Positions 29,865 to 38,810 are shown, counted from the stretch's first letter. The stretch: 64,000 nt of DNA from DTHT01 sp037444625 (GCA_037444625.1 JBBIMA010000017.1:3800-67799); one strand, 5' to 3'. Notes: generated by a model not told the origin, from the letters alone. Made by a program: numbers and translations.

Positions 29865-30830
29865 ATGGCTTGGCCGCCACGGACTGCGAACCAATCCCAC
29901 ACTCCTCCTCCGTACCGGCCGGGGGCGAGCCTGTCCGACCCCCGGCACCTCCGCGCAGCCGTGGCGGCCATCCTGCTGTGCGCCGCCTCCGCCTGGCCGC
30001 AGGCTCCCAAGCCCGCCCCGGGTTACGCCGGCTCGGAAGCCTGCGCGGCCTGCCATGACGATCTGGCCAAGGCCTTCCGCCGGAATCCCCACCAGCGGCT
30101 GGAAGGCCGGCGCGACTGGCAAGGCAAGGCCTGCGAAGCCTGCCATGGCCCGGGCGCCAAACACGCCGAATCCGCCGCCGCAGCCGACATCCGCAATCCC
30201 GCCAGGCTGCCGGCAGCCGATTCCGAGCGGGCCTGCTTGAGCTGCCACCGGCAGGCCCCCGCCCAGGCCGGCCGCATCCACGCCGGGCACGCGCGCAACC
30301 AGGTGAGTTGCACCGCCTGCCATCTGGTGCACCGGCAGCCGCAGCAGCTCGCCCTCAACACGCCGGCGGCCGTCAATCGCCAGTGCGCTTCCTGCCACAC
30401 CTCGGAATGGGCCGAGTTCCAGCGGCCCCACTCCCACCGGCTAGTGCAGGGCGCCATGGCTTGCACGGATTGTCACGATCCGCACGGCGGCCCGCGGCCC
30501 CGCTCGGCGCGCGCCGTCTCGGCCAACGAACCGGCCTGCTTGCGCTGCCACGGCGACAAGCGCGGTCCCTTTCCCTTCGAGCACCCGCCGGTGCGGCTGG
30601 AAGGCTGCCGGAGCTGTCACGAGCCGCACGGCTCGGCCAACCCGCGCATGCTGGTTCGGGCCGAGGTGCGCTTCCTGTGCCTGGAGTGCCACTCCAACGT
30701 CGCCTCCCAACCCGCCCTGGGCGGCCTGCCGCCCGCTTTCCATGACTTGCGCAGCGCGCGTTACCGCAATTGCACCATCTGCCACAGCCGCATCCACGGC
30801 TCGTTCGCGGACCGGAGGTTGACGCGATGA
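29865..30830 (+). CDS. MtrA/DmsE-family decaheme periplasmic c-type cytochrome
   Basis: 321 residues in this frame. After a signal segment (LRAAVAAILLCAASAWPQ) ten CXXCH motifs follow: CAACH, CEACH, CLSCH, CTACH, CASCH, CTDCH, CLRCH, CRSCH, CLECH and CTICH. The spacing and the GSEACAACHDDL opening match the MtrA/DmsE/PioA group, which sits inside the outer-membrane barrel and takes electrons from the periplasm. The exact start is unsure: about 37 residues precede the hydrophobic core, so a downstream start may be used. It lies 29 nt after the first cytochrome gene and its stop overlaps the next start (ATGA). Confidence 0.93.
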   Translation: MAWPPRTANQSHTPPPYRPGASLSDPRHLRAAVAAILLCAASAWPQAPKPAPGYAGSEACAACHDDLAKAFRRNPHQRLEGRRDWQGKACEACHGPGAKHAESAAAADIRNPARLPAADSERACLSCHRQAPAQAGRIHAGHARNQVSCTACHLVHRQPQQLALNTPAAVNRQCASCHTSEWAEFQRPHSHRLVQGAMACTDCHDPHGGPRPRSARAVSANEPACLRCHGDKRGPFPFEHPPVRLEGCRSCHEPHGSANPRMLVRAEVRFLCLECHSNVASQPALGGLPPAFHDLRSARYRNCTICHSRIHGSFADRRLTR

Positions 30831-32770
30831 GGTTCGCGGCCCCTTTCTTTGTCGCCCTCCTGCTCGGGGCCCAGGAGCCGGCCCAAGAGGCGCCGCCCGC
30901 CGAACCCAACCTTACCGGGACCGTGGACTTCGGCTACCGCCTGCTGAGCGGCGTGGGCGGGGATTTCCAGACCTACCGCAGCGTGGTGAACCTGGGCGAA
31001 GGGCCCAAACTGTTCGCCCTGGACGCCGGCTTGCAATCGCCCTCGCGCCGGCTGTTCGACCGCCTGGATCTGCGCTTGAACTCCTGGGGCGGCGATCCGT
31101 ACAACACCGCGCGCCTGGAGGTCCGGCGCCAGGACGCCTACCGGTTCACGGCCGACTACCGCAACATCGCCTACTTCGATTTCCTGCCTTCCTTCGCCGA
31201 TCCCAGTCTGGAGCGCGGCGTCTTTCTCAACCAGCGTTCTCTCGACAGCTACCGCCGCGCCACCGACTTGGAGTTGACCCTGCTGCCCGGCAGGCGTTTC
31301 ACGCCTTACGTCGCTTACAGCCGCAACGCCTCGCGCGGCCGCGGCGTGACTACTTTCGTGCTGGACGCCAACGAGTATCCCGTGCCCCACATGCTGCGCG
31401 ACCACAGCGACAACGTGCGGGGCGGCCTGCGGCTCGAGTTCCCGCGCTGGCATCTCGCCCTGGAAGGCGGCGGGATCACCTACCACATTGATCAGCAGGT
31501 CTATACCTTCCCGGAGCGCAACTTCGGCAACGTCCTGCGTCCCGTCTTCGCTCAGACGCTGTATCTGGATCGCGGCAACCAGTCTCTCGACGTGCGCGGC
31601 TCCAGCCGCTTCGCCCGCGCCTCCTTCGTCGCCCACCCGGCAGGCTGGGCGGACCTGGCGGGCCAATTCCAGTTCAGCCAGCCGGAAAACACCACCCGCT
31701 ACAGCCAGAACAACACCGGCAGCTTCGTGGATTTCGCGCGCCTTCAGCTCTACAGCTCGCAACTGACGGCGCTGGACTCGCGCGCCCGCCAGCCTCATAC
31801 TTCAGGCAGCTTCACCGCCGAGATCCGGCCCTTCGGCCGCCTGCGTCTGCTGGAGGCCTGGCTGACCGACCGCCTGCACAACGCCGGCTCGGCCCTGCTG
31901 ACCGATCGCCTGCTGGTATCGGGCCAGGCGCCGGATGCCCGCACGCTGGCGGCCGCCGAGCGCCTGACGCTCAATTACAACCAGCAGGAAATTTCCGTGC
32001 TCGTGGAGGTGACCCGGCATCTGAGCCTCCGCGGCGGCCACCGCTACGTCTGGGGAAACGCCCGGACCCCAGCGCCTTTGATTGTGATCCAGGCCGAGGC
32101 CGGCCCTCCCGAACTCCGCCGGCATGTCGCGCTGGCCGGCGGCAGCTTGCGCTTCGGGGAGCGCCTGCGCCTCACGGCGGATCTGGAGGCCTCGCCGGGC
32201 GATCGCTCTTACTTCCGCACCAGCCTGCACCGCTACCAGCGGGGCAAGGTGCGCGCCCGTTATCAGATGCGCTCCTGGCTGCTGTTCAGCGCCAACTTCA
32301 GCGTGCTGAACAATCAGAACCCGACGCCCGGCATCCGCTACGACTGGCTGAGCAGGCAGAACACCCTGGCCGCCCAGTTCACCCCCGGGGGAGGCGAGCG
32401 CGTCAGCCTGTGGGCCGAGTACACGCGCTACACGCTGCGCTCCCAGCTCGGCTACCGCGATCCGGGCGCCGCCGCGGCCGGCCTATCGTTTTATCGGGAC
32501 AACGGGCACGCCGCCACCGGACTGCTGGAGCTGGGCTTGCCGGGGCGGGGCGCGGTCCAGCCGCGGCTCAGCCTGGGCGGAGCGATGACGGCCGGGTCGG
32601 GCACCCGGCCGGCCCGCTATTACCAGCCTGTGGGACGGCTGGCGATTCCCTTCGGCGCGCGCGGTCAGTGGTACGGTGAGTGGCGCTGGTACGCCCTCAC
32701 CCAACCCTTTTACCTGTTCGAGGGCTTCCGCAACCACCAGTTCGTGACCGGCTTCCGGCTCTCGATGTGA
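30827..32770 (+). CDS. MtrB/PioB-like outer-membrane beta-barrel of a porin-cytochrome complex
   Basis: 647 residues from the ATG at 30827, overlapping the previous stop. A signal peptide (MRFAAPFFVALLLGAQEP) is followed by repeated alternating-hydrophobic strands rich in Tyr/Arg/Asn (LFDRLDLRLNSWGGDPYNTA, FRADYR-type turns) to the end (HQFVTGFRLSM). The last residues end in an aromatic/hydrophobic strand typical of outer-membrane barrels. In Mtr systems this barrel holds MtrA and passes electrons to MtrC outside. Recognition comes from barrel pattern, size (MtrB is about 700 residues) and position after the MtrA homologue; direct identity was not checked. Confidence 0.85.
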   Translation: MRFAAPFFVALLLGAQEPAQEAPPAEPNLTGTVDFGYRLLSGVGGDFQTYRSVVNLGEGPKLFALDAGLQSPSRRLFDRLDLRLNSWGGDPYNTARLEVRRQDAYRFTADYRNIAYFDFLPSFADPSLERGVFLNQRSLDSYRRATDLELTLLPGRRFTPYVAYSRNASRGRGVTTFVLDANEYPVPHMLRDHSDNVRGGLRLEFPRWHLALEGGGITYHIDQQVYTFPERNFGNVLRPVFAQTLYLDRGNQSLDVRGSSRFARASFVAHPAGWADLAGQFQFSQPENTTRYSQNNTGSFVDFARLQLYSSQLTALDSRARQPHTSGSFTAEIRPFGRLRLLEAWLTDRLHNAGSALLTDRLLVSGQAPDARTLAAAERLTLNYNQQEISVLVEVTRHLSLRGGHRYVWGNARTPAPLIVIQAEAGPPELRRHVALAGGSLRFGERLRLTADLEASPGDRSYFRTSLHRYQRGKVRARYQMRSWLLFSANFSVLNNQNPTPGIRYDWLSRQNTLAAQFTPGGGERVSLWAEYTRYTLRSQLGYRDPGAAAAGLSFYRDNGHAATGLLELGLPGRGAVQPRLSLGGAMTAGSGTRPARYYQPVGRLAIPFGARGQWYGEWRWYALTQPFYLFEGFRNHQFVTGFRLSM

Positions 32771-32786
32771 GACCGGCAGGCACACT

Positions 32787-33911
32787 TCAAGCCTGGGCCG
32801 CCGCCAACACGCGCGAGACGGCGCGCACCAACCGGCGGTAAGGGATCTGCTCGGCGCTCTGGAAGGCCAGCCATTCTCCGTCCCGGCGGCTGGAGTAATA
32901 CCAGCGCGCCAGCACCGCCAGGTGCTCCTCTCGCAGGCGCATCGCCGCCTTTTCTGCTGCCAGCCCGGCGGCCAGCTCGCGCAGCCGCCGGTCAAGTGAA
33001 AGGCCCGAGGCGGCCTCCGGCCGGCAATCCAGGCGCCGCGGCGCTTGCCAGCAGCCGCGGATCATAAACCACAGCTCGACCGCCCCGGCCTCCGCCGAGG
33101 GCGTCACCGCCACCCCGTCGAGCTGCTCCAGGTCCTCGGCCAGCTCGTCGCGCAGCCGCAAGACTTGCTCGATCTTCTCGATGCGCTTGTGCAGCCTGCC
33201 GGCTTCCTCGAAGTTCAGTTCCCGGCTCAGCCGCTCGCGGGCCGCCTCCAGCGTCTCGAGCAGGGACCGGCCCTGCGTGCGTAGAAAGCTCAGTACGCGC
33301 TCCACTTCCCCGAGGTACTCCTCGCGGCTCACCGCCTGCTGGCAGGGACGCAGGCAGAGGTTCATCTCGCCGTAAATGCAACCGGGATGATCCCGGGAAG
33401 GCAGCAAGTCCTCTTCGCAGCGCCGCATCTGGAACAAGTCGAGCAGGCGGCTGTGGAACTGCTCGGCCGCGTTGCGGCTGCGGAATGGGCCGTAATAGAG
33501 GGCGCGGGCTCCGCTCAGCCGCGTCGTCACCTGGCTGCGCGGGAACGGATTCGTGAGGATGATCTTCACAAAGGGCGGGGGGCGCAGCTTCAGCCGGCTG
33601 CGATAATCCTCCGGGAAATGCCGGCGCGCCAGCTCGTAATGGACCAGGGCGGCCTCCAAGCGCGAGCCGACCAGCCAGTACTCGAGCTGCTCGGCCACCG
33701 CCCGCAGATTGAGCAGGCGCGTCGGGGTCGCCTCGGCGCGCAGCAAGCGGCGCAGGCGGCGGCGCAACAGCGCGGTGCGTGCCAGGTAGGGAGCGCCCTC
33801 GCGCGCCCGAATCAAGAACACCGCGGGCCGGTCGGGGACCTCCTCCAAACGCGCCTCCAGGGCTTCCCCTTCCTCGCTCAGCTCGATCCGCTCGGGCGGC
33901 CGCGCGAACAT
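32787..33911 (-). CDS. UvrC-like protein (GIY-YIG-like N-terminus + UVR motif), lacking the C-terminal nuclease
   Basis: 374 residues; full UvrC is about 600. The region around residues 130-200 matches the part of UvrC after the GIY-YIG domain (GPFRSRNAAEQFHSRLLDLF, then CIYGEMNLCLRPCQQAVSRE). The UVR/UvrB-binding motif is near residues 225-245 (ETLEAARERLSRELNFEEAG). The GIY-YIG catalytic Tyr-Tyr and Arg are not recognisable at the N-terminus (VPDRPAVFLIRARE instead). The RNase-H-like endonuclease and HhH domains are absent. It may be an inactive paralogue or regulator. Last gene of the deoC-aroDE-amidase run. Confidence 0.85.
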   Translation of the reverse strand: MFARPPERIELSEEGEALEARLEEVPDRPAVFLIRAREGAPYLARTALLRRRLRRLLRAEATPTRLLNLRAVAEQLEYWLVGSRLEAALVHYELARRHFPEDYRSRLKLRPPPFVKIILTNPFPRSQVTTRLSGARALYYGPFRSRNAAEQFHSRLLDLFQMRRCEEDLLPSRDHPGCIYGEMNLCLRPCQQAVSREEYLGEVERVLSFLRTQGRSLLETLEAARERLSRELNFEEAGRLHKRIEKIEQVLRLRDELAEDLEQLDGVAVTPSAEAGAVELWFMIRGCWQAPRRLDCRPEAASGLSLDRRLRELAAGLAAEKAAMRLREEHLAVLARWYYSSRRDGEWLAFQSAEQIPYRRLVRAVSRVLAAAQA

Positions 33912-33930
33912 GCCCAGGGCGCAGCGGGAG

Positions 33931-35370
33931 CTACGCGCCGGCCGGAGCGGGCGGGCGGCGCCGGTGCCAGTCAGTGACGCGCTGGAACTCGCGCCCCACC
34001 GCCAGCAAGGTGTTTTCCGAAAACGGCCGCCCCACCAGTTGGACGGCGATGGGCAGCTTCTCCGCGAACCCGCAGGGCAACACCAGCGCAGGTAATCCGG
34101 CCAGATTGCCCGCCGCCCCCAGCTCGCTCAGCCCGCGCTGCGCGGGCCGCGGAGCCTCCGAACGCGGCCGGTCCAGCGGCTCGGAAATCTTGGAGGCCGG
34201 ACCGAAGCGCGCGGGCGAGACCAGCAGGTCCACATCCATGAACAGCTTGCGCAACTCCTGCTGGATCAGCCGCCGGATCCGCATGGCGCGCAGGTAATCC
34301 TTGGCGGGAACCTCCAGGCCCGCCTTCAGGCCGGCGATCTGTTTCTGATCGGCCAGTTCTTCGACCTTGCCGCTGGAAATCAGCTCCTCGAAGACCGCCG
34401 AGCCCTCGGTGTCAATGATCAGGCCGGCCACCGCGCCGTAGGGAAACTCGGGCAGAGCGACCTCTTTCATCCTCAGACCGAGTCCGCGCAGGGTCGCCAG
34501 GGCCTGAGCGAAGTCCGGACGCGCGGCGGGCTCGGCCCACTGCTCGAAATCCGCCGGCGCGAAACCCAAGCGCAGCTCCTTGAGGGGACGGGCAAACTGA
34601 GGGGCGTAATAGAAGCTCTTGCCTGCCGACCCCGGATCCTGCCCGTCGCCCCCCGCGATCCCCTGCAACACCAGGCCGCAATCCTCCGCCGAGCGGGCCA
34701 AGGGGCCGATCTTGTCCATCGTCCAAGACAGTGCCATCGCCCCGTACCGGCTCACCAAACCGTAAGTGGGCCGCAGGCCGGTGACCCCGCAGTAAGCGGC
34801 CGGAGTGACGATCGAACCCCAGGTCTCCGAACCCAAGGCGAAGGGAACCAGCCCGGCGGCCACCGCCGCTCCCGAGCCGCTGGAGGAGCCGCCCGACCAG
34901 CGCGTCGGATCCCAGGGATTCAATCCCGGACCGGTCATCGAGGCCGCGGCCCAGCGGTAGCCTCCGCCGCCGGCCAGCTCGACCATGGCCAGCTTGCCGA
35001 TCAACACCGCGCCCTGGCGTTCGAGCTTGCGCAAGACGGTGGCGTCGTAGTCGAAGACCTGTCCGGCAAACGGGCGCGCGCCCCAGGCGGTCGGCCGGCC
35101 GGCTACGCTCAGCAGATCCTTGGCCCCGTAGGGGATGCCTTGCAGCGGCCCGCGCCGCCGGCCCCGCTTGAGTTCCTCGTCCACCTTGCGCGCCTGCCGC
35201 AAGGCCGAATCGCGCAAGGAGAGCGCCAGCGCGTTGTAGCGCGGGCCGAGCTGCTCCAGGCGGTCTGCGAAAGCGCGCGCCAGCTCCTCGACCGAGAACT
35301 CGCGGGCCAGCAGGCGCGCGTTCAGCTCGCCGATGGTCGCGAAGAAGACCGCCTCGTCGAAGCCGGCCAT
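33931..35370 (-). CDS. Amidase-signature family hydrolase
   Basis: 479 residues from the ATG at 35370; the GTG one codon earlier is an alternative. The Ser-cisSer-Lys triad of the amidase signature is visible: Lys in GIPYGAKDLL, the Gly/Ser-rich WSGGSSSGSGAAVAAGLVPF, and the nucleophile region GSETWGSIVTPAAYCGVTG (usual GSDTGGSIR; here Trp and Val replace two conserved positions). It cleaves amide bonds. The closest well-known members are GatA and indoleacetamide hydrolase, but with no gatB alongside it is probably a stand-alone amidase. Its start overlaps the stop of a 67-codon gene. Confidence 0.9.
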   Translation of the reverse strand: MAGFDEAVFFATIGELNARLLAREFSVEELARAFADRLEQLGPRYNALALSLRDSALRQARKVDEELKRGRRRGPLQGIPYGAKDLLSVAGRPTAWGARPFAGQVFDYDATVLRKLERQGAVLIGKLAMVELAGGGGYRWAAASMTGPGLNPWDPTRWSGGSSSGSGAAVAAGLVPFALGSETWGSIVTPAAYCGVTGLRPTYGLVSRYGAMALSWTMDKIGPLARSAEDCGLVLQGIAGGDGQDPGSAGKSFYYAPQFARPLKELRLGFAPADFEQWAEPAARPDFAQALATLRGLGLRMKEVALPEFPYGAVAGLIIDTEGSAVFEELISSGKVEELADQKQIAGLKAGLEVPAKDYLRAMRIRRLIQQELRKLFMDVDLLVSPARFGPASKISEPLDRPRSEAPRPAQRGLSELGAAGNLAGLPALVLPCGFAEKLPIAVQLVGRPFSENTLLAVGREFQRVTDWHRRRPPAPAGA

Positions 35371-35573
35371 CACGATGCCTTGAACTGGAAGGCCGGCTCG
35401 ATCGCGCCGGGCAAGCGAATCTTGGCCAGCGTCTCCAGGTTGCGCCTCAGGCGGTTCCTGGCCGCCGCCAGCAATTGCTCGGGAGTCTCCGCCGAGGCAG
35501 GAGCGGCCTGCGGAGGGGCCGGCGCGGCCGGAGCGCTCAAGAGCGCCGCCGCCTCTCTGCGGGTGAGCTTCAT
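35370..35573 (-). CDS. Small protein translationally coupled to the amidase
   Basis: 67 residues. The ATG is 2 nt past the aroDE stop and its TGA overlaps the amidase ATG by 1 nt. The protein begins MKLTRREAAALL (a twin-arginine-like start without a proper hydrophobic core), then Ala/Pro-rich sequence. A helix follows (PEQLLAAARNRLRRNLETLA), ending EPAFQFKAS. The position directly before an amidase recalls GatC, the small partner that wraps GatA with a C-terminal tail. That comparison is by position and shape, not by sequence. Confidence 0.65.
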   Translation of the reverse strand: MKLTRREAAALLSAPAAPAPPQAAPASAETPEQLLAAARNRLRRNLETLAKIRLPGAIEPAFQFKAS

Positions 35574-35575
35574 GG

Positions 35576-37099
35576 TCACTTCGCCATTATATGCCGGGTG
35601 CTTTCCTGCAACGCCTCGTGCGCCGCGCGCTCCATGGCGGCGCGGGGGGCGCCCTGCCCGGTCCAGATCTCGAACTGCCGGGCGGCCTGCTCGTTGAACA
35701 TTTCCAGGCCGCAGATTACCTGCTTGCCCTGCTCGCGCGCGCGCCGGATCAGCAAGGTCTCGATCGGGTTGTACACCATGTCGAAGACGATCTCGGCCGG
35801 AATGCGGTCCCGGAAAAAACACTCCTCCACCCGGGGGAACATGCCCAGCGGGGTGGCATGGATCAACACGTCGAACTGCCGGGATTCCGCCTGTTCCCGC
35901 AGCAAAGGCTCCGCTCCGCAGGCCTTGGCCAGCGCCCGGACGCGATCCGGATTCCGGCCCACGATGGCCAGCTTGGCGCCCGCGTCGGGGAGGGCGAAGG
36001 CCGCCCCGCGCGCCGCCCCGCCGTTGCCCACCAGCAGGACCGAGGCGCCCGCCAGCCGCAAGCGCCGCTCGAGCGGCGCGCGCACCCCCTCGACGTCGGT
36101 ATTGGTCCCGCGCCAGCGCGCCGCCCGCCGCCAGACCGTGTTCACCGCGCCGATCCGCCGCGCCAGGGGATCCACCACGTCCAGATAACGCAGGATCTTC
36201 TGCTTGTGCGGGATGGTGACGCTGAATCCCGCCAGCGGCAGTTCCCGCGCCATCGTCATGAAGTCCTTCAGTTGCCCGGCGGGCACATGGAAGGGCACAT
36301 AGACGCCGTCCATCCGCCGCGCCTGGAACGCCCGGTTATGCACGGCCGGCGAAATCGAATGCCCGACCGGGTCCGCGATCACTCCGTAGATCTTCGTGCC
36401 GCGGGACAGCTTCTCGATCCGGTAAAGATGGCGCAACTGCCGGCCCGGAATCTGGCCCGGGGCCGTGCCCTCGGCCGCGCACGGCGCCCCGTAGCTGTAA
36501 CAGCTCCCGAACATCGGGCCCAAAATCCGCGAAGGCAATCCGGTTTCGCCCATCGCCAGCACGACCAGCGGCGTACGCCAGTGCTCCCGCGCCAGACGCA
36601 GCAGCCGGTAGTTGTCCGACGGCTTGCGCGCCATGGTCACCAGCTTGTACAGCTCCGCCGGGGCCCGCCTGAGCCGCCGCAAGATCGGCTCCAGGGCGGG
36701 CGTGCCTTCATAGTTGTGATAGGAGACGATCACCCGGGCGCGTCCCGCCAGCCTTTCCAGCGCCGCGGGCGCCGCTTCGGCCGACTCGATCTCGACGTCC
36801 GCCGCCCTCGCCCCCGCCTCCGCGGCCGCCTCCAGCAGGCGAAACTGCTCTTCCAGGCCGCCCCGGAAGCGCCCGTGATTTTGCCGCCGCCGGCAGGTGG
36901 CCAGCACCAGGCAATCGGGATTCTCCTTGGTGAACTCCCGCACAACCTCCAGTCCCTGCTCGGGATCCTCCAAGTAATCCAGGCGGAATTCCAGGAACCG
37001 TTCGCCTTCCTCCACTTCCCGGCGGGCGTGTTCCAGCAACTTTTCCGGAGTCGCGAAGCCCAGCGCCACGGCGACGCGCGGCAAGTTCAGGGACGGCAT
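35576..37099 (-). CDS. aroDE: Bifunctional 3-dehydroquinate dehydratase (type I) / shikimate dehydrogenase
   Basis: 507 residues from the ATG at 37099. The N-terminal ~215 residues form type I dehydroquinase (FLEFRLDYLEDPEQG; SYHNYEGTP holding the catalytic His; YKLVTMARKPSDN with the Schiff-base Lys). The C-terminal ~285 residues form shikimate dehydrogenase (GVIADPVGHSISPAVHNRAF; FSVTIPHKQ with the catalytic Lys; VLLVGNGGAARGAAFALPDA for NADP). Together they convert 3-dehydroquinate to shikimate through dehydroshikimate in the aromatic amino acid pathway. The same fusion order is known in plants and some Acidobacteriota and Planctomycetota. Confidence 0.97.
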   Translation of the reverse strand: MPSLNLPRVAVALGFATPEKLLEHARREVEEGERFLEFRLDYLEDPEQGLEVVREFTKENPDCLVLATCRRRQNHGRFRGGLEEQFRLLEAAAEAGARAADVEIESAEAAPAALERLAGRARVIVSYHNYEGTPALEPILRRLRRAPAELYKLVTMARKPSDNYRLLRLAREHWRTPLVVLAMGETGLPSRILGPMFGSCYSYGAPCAAEGTAPGQIPGRQLRHLYRIEKLSRGTKIYGVIADPVGHSISPAVHNRAFQARRMDGVYVPFHVPAGQLKDFMTMARELPLAGFSVTIPHKQKILRYLDVVDPLARRIGAVNTVWRRAARWRGTNTDVEGVRAPLERRLRLAGASVLLVGNGGAARGAAFALPDAGAKLAIVGRNPDRVRALAKACGAEPLLREQAESRQFDVLIHATPLGMFPRVEECFFRDRIPAEIVFDMVYNPIETLLIRRAREQGKQVICGLEMFNEQAARQFEIWTGQGAPRAAMERAAHEALQESTRHIMAK

Positions 37100-37160
37100 G
37101 TCGAAGCGTGTCTTACCATAGCACGAGAACGCCCGCCCGGGGGAAGCGGCCGGCACCGGA

Positions 37161-37889
37161 TCAAGCGGGCGCGGTGTGCCCGGCCGCCAGGCGCGCCTTC
37201 CAGGCTTCCAGGATCTCCGCCGTGGCGGTGGCGCCGAAGCGGTCGGCGCCCGCCTGGTAGACCTCCAGGGCACGCTCCAGCGTGCGCACTCCGCCCGCCG
37301 CCTTCACACGCACGTTCGGCCCGGCGTGCTGCCGCATCAGGCGCAGATCCTCCAGCGTGCAACCGCTGGGAGCAAAGCCGGTCGAGGTCTTTACGAAGTC
37401 GGCTTGCGCCTCGGTGGCGATGCGGCAGGCGGCGATCTTCAACTCGTCGGTCAAGTAGGCGTTTTCCAAAATGACCTTCAGCAGGGCTCCGGCCTCGTGG
37501 CAGGCCTCGGCCAGTTGCTTCAATTCCGCCCGGACGTAGTCGAACTGCCGGGAGATCAGCTTGCCGATGTTCAGCACCGCGTCAATCTCGCGGGCGCCCC
37601 GCTCGAGCAGCTCGCGCACTTCGTAGAGCTTGGCGGCCGTGGTCGAGGAGCCGTGGGGAAAGCCGGCCACGCTGGCCACCGGCACCCCGCTGGACTCCAT
37701 CCAGCCCACCGCCCGCTCGACGTCCGACGGGCGCACGGTCACCGTGGCCACCCGGTAGCGGGCGGCCAGCAGGCAACCCTGGCGCACCTGCTCCTCGCTG
37801 AGCTCGGGACGGAGCAACGAGTGGTCAATCATCCGGGCAAGCTGTTGGTAAGCGGTGAAGGGAGGTCGCGGCCGGCCTTCGATCTGCAT
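37161..37889 (-). CDS. deoC: Deoxyribose-phosphate aldolase
   Basis: 242 residues. It splits 2-deoxyribose 5-phosphate into acetaldehyde and glyceraldehyde 3-phosphate in deoxynucleoside breakdown. Motifs: LLKVILENAYLTDE, the Schiff-base lysine in ADFVKTSTGFAP and the second lysine in VRVKAAGGVRT. The conserved DHSLLRPELSEEQ (usual DHTLL) is near the N-terminus. It is 61 nt upstream of aroDE and could be in one transcript with it. Confidence 0.96.
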   Translation of the reverse strand: MQIEGRPRPPFTAYQQLARMIDHSLLRPELSEEQVRQGCLLAARYRVATVTVRPSDVERAVGWMESSGVPVASVAGFPHGSSTTAAKLYEVRELLERGAREIDAVLNIGKLISRQFDYVRAELKQLAEACHEAGALLKVILENAYLTDELKIAACRIATEAQADFVKTSTGFAPSGCTLEDLRLMRQHAGPNVRVKAAGGVRTLERALEVYQAGADRFGATATAEILEAWKARLAAGHTAPA

Positions 37890-37922
37890 GGTTTGGCTGG
37901 CGGGAAACGCCTCCGCCCTCTG

Positions 37923-38810
37923 CTAGCCGCTCTTCCTGCGCTTGGCGGGAGAGGTGGCCGGCAAGCCCAGCTCGCGCAGCCGCGCCCGCGCCTTGGCCGC
38001 CAGCTCCGAGCTCGGCCAGCGGGAGATGATGGCGCGAAACTCCTCGGCCGCCTTCATGCGCTCGCCCATCTTGAGCAGGGTCTGGCCCTTCATGTACATG
38101 GCGTCCCGCGTCTTGATGTTTTCCGGGTACTTCTCCAGGACCAGATCGAAAGCGCGCAGGGCCGAGTCCAGCTCCCCGCGGTTGTAATAGATCTCGCCGA
38201 TGTGATACTGGGCGTTGGGCGCCGTATCGGTGGTGCCGAAATATTTCAGGTAGTCGGTGAACTCCTGGAGAGCGAGGTCGTAATTGCCGCTGTCCTTGTC
38301 GCGCATGGCGCTGGCGTACAGACCCTCGGCGCTCACCCCGGGCGGAGGACCGGCGGTTGCGGCCGCCGGCTGCGAGGGGGGCGCGGGCGGCGACTGGATG
38401 ACCTTGATGGTGTTGCTCAGATCCAGGAGGCGCTGCTCGAGCTTGCCCATGCGGGCGTTCAGATCCGCCATGCCCTCCCGCACCGCCTGAAACTCGGCCG
38501 ACATCTGATCCACCTTGCTGGAGGTGGCGGCCAGCGGCTGAACCAGAGTCTTCTCCTGCTCGCGCATGCGCTCGCGCATGTTGTTTTCCAACACCGCCAT
38601 CGTGGTGTTGACCTTGTTGACGCCGTCAATGGCCTGCTGCACCAGCACCTTCAGCGCGGCCATGTTCTCGTCCACCGAGCGCTGCATCTGGCGCACCTGA
38701 TCGCCCAGCAAGGCCATGTCCCGCTGCAACTCGCGGATTTCCCGGCTCTGCGCCGGAAGGGCCGGCGTCCAGGCGCAGCAGAATATGCTCAGCCATACGG
38801 CCCGTCTCAT
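37923..38810 (-). CDS. cpoB: Cell-division coordinator CpoB / YbgF-like TPR protein
   Basis: 295 residues from the ATG at 38810; the frame upstream is not coding. A signal peptide (MRRAVWLSIFCCAWTPALPA) precedes a long coiled coil (about residues 25-130, heptad-like, with NTTMAVLENNMRERMREQEK), a Pro/Ala linker, then three TPR units (DLALQEFTDYLKYFG; YHIGEIYYNRGELDSALRAF; MYMKGQTLLKMGERMKAAEE). CpoB binds TolA and couples envelope constriction with peptidoglycan synthesis. It follows pal as in most tol-pal clusters. Confidence 0.92.
   Translation of the reverse strand: MRRAVWLSIFCCAWTPALPAQSREIRELQRDMALLGDQVRQMQRSVDENMAALKVLVQQAIDGVNKVNTTMAVLENNMRERMREQEKTLVQPLAATSSKVDQMSAEFQAVREGMADLNARMGKLEQRLLDLSNTIKVIQSPPAPPSQPAAATAGPPPGVSAEGLYASAMRDKDSGNYDLALQEFTDYLKYFGTTDTAPNAQYHIGEIYYNRGELDSALRAFDLVLEKYPENIKTRDAMYMKGQTLLKMGERMKAAEEFRAIISRWPSSELAAKARARLRELGLPATSPAKRRKSG

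Noticed and set aside
35576..37273. Longer aroDE start at 37273
   Set aside because: The extra 58 residues are Arg/Pro-rich and run into deoC; the ATG at 37099 gives the normal dehydroquinase N-terminus.
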